Shown here in pieces: positions 7,501 through 9,659 of a stretch of 9,659 nucleotides of DNA; positions within the stretch are counted from its first letter, which is position 1, and each line of letters starts with the position of its first letter. Below the pieces are notes generated by a model that ran no database searches, had not been told where the DNA came from, and saw only the letters and a program-made list of their open reading frames with translations. Location of the stretch: positions 1,268 through 10,926 of the forward strand of contig DJRG01000093.1 of assembly GCA_002438845.1 (NCBI GenBank), written 5' to 3'. The stretch is from Bacteroidales bacterium UBA6366. Lineage in GTDB: Bacteria > Bacteroidota > Bacteroidia > Bacteroidales > UBA932. Made by a program: the position numbers and the translations under genes.

Positions 7501-7785
7501 ATCCGTGAAGGTCACGGTCTGGTAACCAAGGCAGCTTACCTCAACCTTGTAAGGGCCACCTGAACGCATACCGTTGATCGCATAACGACCTTCGGCGTTG
7601 ACAACAGCGTAGTACTGTGTACCCGATGGGGTGTGAACCGCAACCACTGCGGCGCCAGGAACCGGGGCTCCATTGGCATCGGTGACCTTACCGTTCAGTG
7701 AAGACGTGGTCACCTGCGCGAAAGCCGTGATTCCTACAAGGACTGCAACCAAAGCGGCAAATCCCTTTTTGAGTAATTGAACCAT
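4504..7785 (-). CDS. Oar-like TonB-dependent outer membrane receptor
   Basis: 1093 residues. A signal peptide is cleaved after AFA (residue 23). Residues about 28-112 form a carboxypeptidase-regulatory-like beta domain (LNGKVTDANGAPVPGAAVV, YKVEVSCLGYQTVTF), common at the N-terminus of Bacteroidetes receptors. A hydrophobic EAVVVSS stretch near 118 may be the TonB box. The plug domain follows (about 120-245; RSITDVTRLSPYGG, FTVDGANFNN, DAIEELQVVISPYDVRQ, GGGVNAITKSGTN). The rest is a 22-strand-type beta barrel with the late motif DVKNILNLFNSSWGV and the C-terminal end IGIKYMFN. These features are closer to Oar-type receptors than to classic SusC/RagA. Such receptors move a ligand across the outer membrane using TonB-ExbBD energy. 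The gene opens a two-gene operon with the BACON/OB lipoprotein and is divergent from metK. The substrate cannot be told from sequence. Confidence 0.9.
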   Translation of the reverse strand: MVQLLKKGFAALVAVLVGITAFAQVTTSSLNGKVTDANGAPVPGAAVVAVHTPSGTQYYAVVNAEGRYAINGMRSGGPYKVEVSCLGYQTVTFTDVTLQLAESYSLNAWLKDDTQMLSEAVVVSSANSKFSVEKTGAATNINNAQITAIPTVDRSITDVTRLSPYGGNGMTFAGADGRTANFTVDGANFNNNFGLNSKLPGGDNPISLDAIEELQVVISPYDVRQTNFIGGGVNAITKSGTNTFKGSAYVYHKNENMRGDVVNGATVASARDKDRNTIYGMTLGGPIIKNKLFFFTNFEYVKTPSVASNWRASKDGKMDADNYISRTTEEDLETVSNFVKEKYGYDTGSYTNFPADISNTKFLARIDWNINDMHHLAVRYNYTLNKQWTAPNRNSMDGGTKATDARMSKYSMSYANSMYSQDNLVNTWSVDLNSRLSDKFSNQFLATYSKLDDVRGTNSADFPFIDIRKDDGSKVDPYISLGYELFTWNNGVHNNVINIKDDLTGYFGDHKFTVGASYEYQMADNIYMRNGTGYYRYKSLDDFLNERTPEIVALTYGYDGEEAPAARVRFNKLGAYAQDDWSVTDNFKLTYGLRIDGLFFNNADLITNAAMKELDYGGTHFDTGKWPNSSLIVSPRVGFSWNVFGNNSLKVRGGTGFFSGRLPLVFFTNMPTNAGLVQYQAVISESKGGPLNEFAGPILNRKELREKLISLGYPDTVSPESGSVPSNFSAVDPKFKMPQVWKTSLAFDYSLPTSFPFSVSAEGIYNKTINAVRMRDRSFKDYQGFARFNGADNRPIFKDAQYTYVNSKGKTVSMPNAYILENTDQGYGWSASLSMNMTPVKGLNIMAAYTHTVSKEITGMPGSNAASTLDYYTSVNGFNDPGLHNSQYVTPDRVVASLTHSDKSGNHYSFIYEAWRGGYKDSYMMVNDMNGDGKNYDAVYIPTDEQVQNNEFRFVTENDRDRFMDFVHKDKYLSKHQGKYTEGYSVYNPWVHRLDFSYKHDFKLNIGKSTNTLQLSLDVKNILNLFNSSWGVIKHLNPALDSGRILEYKGVDKEGYPTFATPEAVNKDTQIYTYYQDAKQCWYASIGIKYMFN

Positions 7786-7845
7786 AGATTTGTTAATAAT
7801 AAAGTATTGAATTAAACGTTATTCTCGCACCAATCAAACATCTTG

Positions 7846-7876
7846 CGAAATTAACACTTTTTCTTCGGTTCAGAAA
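7846..7876 (-). promoter_or_regulatory. Possible promoter of the TonB receptor operon
   Basis: On the minus strand TTTC (7876-7873) is followed after 19 bp by TAATTTCG (7853-7846), a near match to -33 TTTG / -7 TAnnTTTG. Transcription would start around 7840, giving a leader of about 55 nt. Both boxes deviate from consensus, so other AT-rich sites nearer the gene remain possible. Confidence 0.35.
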
Positions 7877-7889
7877 ATATAATTTAGTT

Positions 7890-7920
7890 ACATTACGATT
7901 ACGATTGAAAATTGTAATGT
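7890..7920. repeat. Inverted repeat between divergent promoters
   Basis: ACATTAC (7890-7896) and GTAATGT (7914-7920) form a 7-bp perfect inverted repeat with a 17-bp gap. Inside is the tandem ACGATTACGATT (7895-7906). It lies between the predicted receptor promoter and the metK promoter, so it could be an operator serving either. No regulator can be named. Confidence 0.35.
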
Positions 7921-7951
7921 TTTATGCACGAAAACATATTCGCCGCCGGAT

Positions 7952-7981
7952 TTTGGATATTCAAAAAAAGTAGTACCTTTG
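7952..7981 (+). promoter_or_regulatory. Predicted promoter of metK
   Basis: TTTG (7952-7955) is followed after 18 bp by TACCTTTG (7974-7981), a full match to the Bacteroidetes -7 consensus TAnnTTTG. Transcription would begin near 7987, a few nucleotides before the first helix of the SAM-II riboswitch. Confidence 0.65.
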
Positions 7982-7992
7982 CATCCGGAAAA

Positions 7993-8040
7993 TGTGGAGA
8001 GATTTGCCTGCTTGCAACCACACTAAAAAATGCTAAAAAT
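7993..8040 (+). promoter_or_regulatory. SAM-II riboswitch in the metK leader
   Basis: The P1 helix is UGUGG (7993-7997) with CCACA (8018-8022). The loop contains GAUUU (8001-8005) and ends in UUGCAA (8012-8017). After P1 comes an A-rich stretch and GCUAAAAA (8032-8039). The order P1 - GAUUU - UUGCAA - P1' - A-rich - GCUAAA is the signature of the SAM-II (metA/SAM-alpha) aptamer, an H-type pseudoknot that binds S-adenosylmethionine. The paired bases of P1 differ from the published structures I recall while pairing is kept, and the single-stranded core is conserved. It sits just after the predicted start of transcription and ahead of an intrinsic terminator, upstream of the gene that makes SAM. 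I did not resolve the second pseudoknot helix base by base. Confidence 0.85.
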
Positions 8041-8064
8041 TTTCATATTGTGTTTTTGGTGTCG

Positions 8065-8100
8065 CTCCACGTATTCCGCATACGTTGGAGTTTTTTATTT
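8065..8100 (+). terminator. Riboswitch-controlled intrinsic terminator in the metK leader
   Basis: CTCCACGTAT (8065-8074) pairs with ATACGTTGGAG (8080-8090) with one bulged T, around the loop TCCGC. TTTTTTATTT follows at once (8091-8100). It is 25 nt beyond the riboswitch and about 97 nt before the metK ATG, so transcription can end before the gene. Its left arm (CTCCACG, 8065-8071) can also pair with UGUGGAG (7993-7999), the 5' strand of the riboswitch P1 plus two bases, which suggests an antiterminator used when SAM is low. Confidence 0.85.
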
Positions 8101-8196
8101 TCGCCCGGCGCCTGAATATATCGTGGCACCTTGAAAACGGAGCCAGCGGGCATGCCGCCATAGCGGAATGATTGAAAATTATAAATATAACACATT

Positions 8197-9507
8197 ATGA
8201 ATTACTTATTTACAAGTGAATCTGTCTCCGAAGGCCATCCAGACAAGGTGGCCGATCAGATCTCGGACGCTGTCCTGGACGAGTTTCTCCGTCAGGATCC
8301 TGAGGCAAAAGTAGCCTGCGAGACATTCTGCTCGACGGGCCTCGTCGTCATCGGCGGCGAGGTTCGCTCCGACGAGGCTTATGTTGACGTTCAGAAGGTT
8401 GTGCGCGGTGTGATCAACCGCATCGGCTACAACAAGGCAGACTACATGTTCGACGGCAACTCCTGCGGAGTGCTCTCGGAAATCCACGAGCAGAGCCAGG
8501 ACATCAACCGTGGCGTGGTGCGCGAAAACCCTGAGGATCAAGGGGCTGGAGACCAAGGCATGATGTTCGGCTACGCCTGCAAGGACACCGAGGACTACAT
8601 GCCTCTGCCTCTCTACCTCTCGCAGACCGCCCTCCAAGCGTTGGCGGACATCCGCCACAACACCCCGGAGCTGATGCCTTACTTGAGACCCGACTCAAAG
8701 TCCCAGTTTACCATTGAATATGACGAGTCGCACCACCCGGTGCGCGTCCACACGATCGTCATCTCGACCCAGCACGATGACTTCGTGGCCGAAGAGCTTG
8801 GGAATATATCATACGCTGAGGCCGTCCGTCAGTTCGGTCAGGACAAGGTGGACCAGGCGATGCACGACAAGATCGAGGCTGATGTCAGGAATATCCTCCT
8901 GCCGAAGTTGAAGGCTGCGCTGAACCCTCAGACAGCGGCACTGTTCAAGGGCGATTTCATCCTGCACGTCAATCCGACCGGTAAGTTCGTGATCGGCGGC
9001 CCTGCGGGAGACACAGGCCTCACCGGCAGAAAGATCATAGTTGACACCTACGGCGGCAAGGGCGCGCACGGCGGCGGAGCGTTCTCCGGCAAGGACCCGA
9101 GCAAGGTGGACCGCTCTGCGGCCTACGCGGCAAGGCACATAGCTAAGAATATGGTCGCGGCTGGAGTCGCCCAGGAGATGCTTGTCCAAGTCGCCTACGC
9201 CATCGGTGTGGCAAGGCCTGTGAGCATATTCGTGGACACCTACGGTACAGGCATCGTGCCTGACGCGCAGATCGCCAGCAAGATCGAGGAACTCTTCGAC
9301 CTCCGTCCCGCCGCCATCATCCGCAAGTTCGAGCTCAAGAACCCGATCTACGAGCCGACAGCAGCCTACGGCCACTTCGGTCGCAAGCCGTACACCAAGT
9401 CCGTAAAAGTCGGCAAGCCCGGCCACCAGACCGACAAACTCGTCCAGTTCTTCGGCTGGGAGAAGCTCGATGCGGTTGACTCCATCAAAAAAGCCTTCGG
9501 ACTATAG
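8197..9507 (+). CDS. metK: S-adenosylmethionine synthase (methionine adenosyltransferase)
   Basis: 436 residues, cytoplasmic. The enzyme makes S-adenosylmethionine from ATP and methionine, releasing phosphate and pyrophosphate. Signature motifs are all present: GHPDK 13-17 at the N-terminus, GAGDQG 116-121 followed by MMFGYA, GGPAGDTGLTGRK 267-279, and the glycine-rich ATP loop GGGAFSGKDPSKVDRSAAY 292-310. The chain is about 50 residues longer than E. coli MetK, as in other Bacteroidetes. The ATG at 8197 has an A/T-rich leader with no clear Shine-Dalgarno, usual for this phylum, and starts at the conserved YLFTSESVSEGHPDK. It stands alone between its SAM-II/terminator leader and a long hairpin after the stop, so it appears to be a single-gene unit under SAM feedback. 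Confidence 0.97.
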   Translation: MNYLFTSESVSEGHPDKVADQISDAVLDEFLRQDPEAKVACETFCSTGLVVIGGEVRSDEAYVDVQKVVRGVINRIGYNKADYMFDGNSCGVLSEIHEQSQDINRGVVRENPEDQGAGDQGMMFGYACKDTEDYMPLPLYLSQTALQALADIRHNTPELMPYLRPDSKSQFTIEYDESHHPVRVHTIVISTQHDDFVAEELGNISYAEAVRQFGQDKVDQAMHDKIEADVRNILLPKLKAALNPQTAALFKGDFILHVNPTGKFVIGGPAGDTGLTGRKIIVDTYGGKGAHGGGAFSGKDPSKVDRSAAYAARHIAKNMVAAGVAQEMLVQVAYAIGVARPVSIFVDTYGTGIVPDAQIASKIEELFDLRPAAIIRKFELKNPIYEPTAAYGHFGRKPYTKSVKVGKPGHQTDKLVQFFGWEKLDAVDSIKKAFGL

Positions 9508-9512
9508 TCCAC

Positions 9513-9583
9513 CGGCCATAAGAAAAAGACATTTCCAAATTTTGGTAACGTGCAAAATTTGGAAATGTCTTTTTCTTTGGCCG
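9513..9583 (+). terminator. Long hairpin after metK, probable terminator
   Basis: The arms 9513-9544 and 9553-9583 pair over about 31 bp, broken only by one bulged T at 9519, around the 8-nt loop 9545-9552. The right arm includes a T-rich tract (TCTTTTTCTTT, 9568-9578), so the structure can stop transcription although it carries extra base pairs outside the tract. It begins 6 nt after the metK stop. The left arm has the matching A-rich tract, so it could act on either strand. Confidence 0.75.
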
Positions 9584-9604
9584 CCTTCGCAGGATGCCGC
9601 TTCG

Positions 9605-9628
9605 GAGCTTCGACACTTCGACAAGCTC
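9605..9628. repeat. Small REP-like hairpin with tandem repeat
   Basis: GAGCTT (9605-9610) and AAGCTC (9623-9628) form a perfect 6-bp inverted repeat around a 12-nt loop. CTTCGACA occurs twice in tandem (9608-9623). TTCGACAAGCTCAG-like strings are common intergenic repeats in many Bacteroidetes, so this may be one copy of a dispersed element. The last 77 bp of the window show no gene. Confidence 0.45.
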
Positions 9629-9659
9629 AGGGACAAGGTGCTGCTCTCGAAAAAGTAGA

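Noticed and set aside
8206..9426. Antisense open frames within metK (150 and 205 codons)
   Set aside because: metK is unambiguous across this span; the antisense frames arise from its GC-rich codon pattern and show no motif.

Overview
The window looks like a chromosomal segment of a Bacteroidales bacterium. The evidence is a BACON-domain lipoprotein paired with a TonB-dependent receptor carrying an N-terminal carboxypeptidase-regulatory-like domain, A-rich leaders without clear Shine-Dalgarno sequences, several promoter candidates of the Bacteroidetes type (-33 TTTG, about 19 bp, -7 TAnnTTTG), and a long (436-residue) MetK. Genus cannot be decided from the sequence.

Layout, left to right. 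(1) Positions 1-1734, minus strand: a respiratory-looking two-gene unit. A membrane-anchored NapC/NrfH-type tetraheme cytochrome c is fused in one chain to a periplasmic SUMF1/FGE-like domain. It is followed 66 bp later by the start of a Tat-exported protein that runs off the left edge. A promoter and 11-bp tandem repeats lie just upstream. (2) Positions 1735-2449: about 700 bp without a convincing protein gene. Much of it (about 1780-2240) carries several strong stem-loops, a minus-strand promoter candidate and a 14-bp inverted repeat pair, and is best read as an unassigned structured RNA or a small non-autonomous element. (3) Positions 2450-7876, minus strand: a two-gene outer-membrane uptake operon. 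An Oar-like TonB-dependent receptor is followed 17 bp later by a lipoprotein built of BACON-like and OB-fold-like domains, ending in a strong intrinsic terminator. No SusD is present. (4) Positions 7877-9659, plus strand: metK, read divergently, with a promoter, a SAM-II riboswitch, an intrinsic terminator and a candidate antiterminator in its leader. A 31-bp hairpin follows the gene, then a small REP-like hairpin at the right edge.

How the parts may work together. MetK makes S-adenosylmethionine, and its leader appears built to stop transcription when SAM is high. The TonB/lipoprotein pair should bind and import an unknown ligand; the OB-like folds leave open a nucleic acid, oligosaccharide or peptide. 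The cytochrome-SUMF1 fusion should take electrons from menaquinol and pass them through periplasmic hemes to, or from, a partner, for which the Tat-exported neighbour is the obvious candidate. The three points most worth follow-up are the tetraheme-SUMF1 fusion with its Tat partner, the structured intergenic region, and the riboswitch/antiterminator arrangement of metK.
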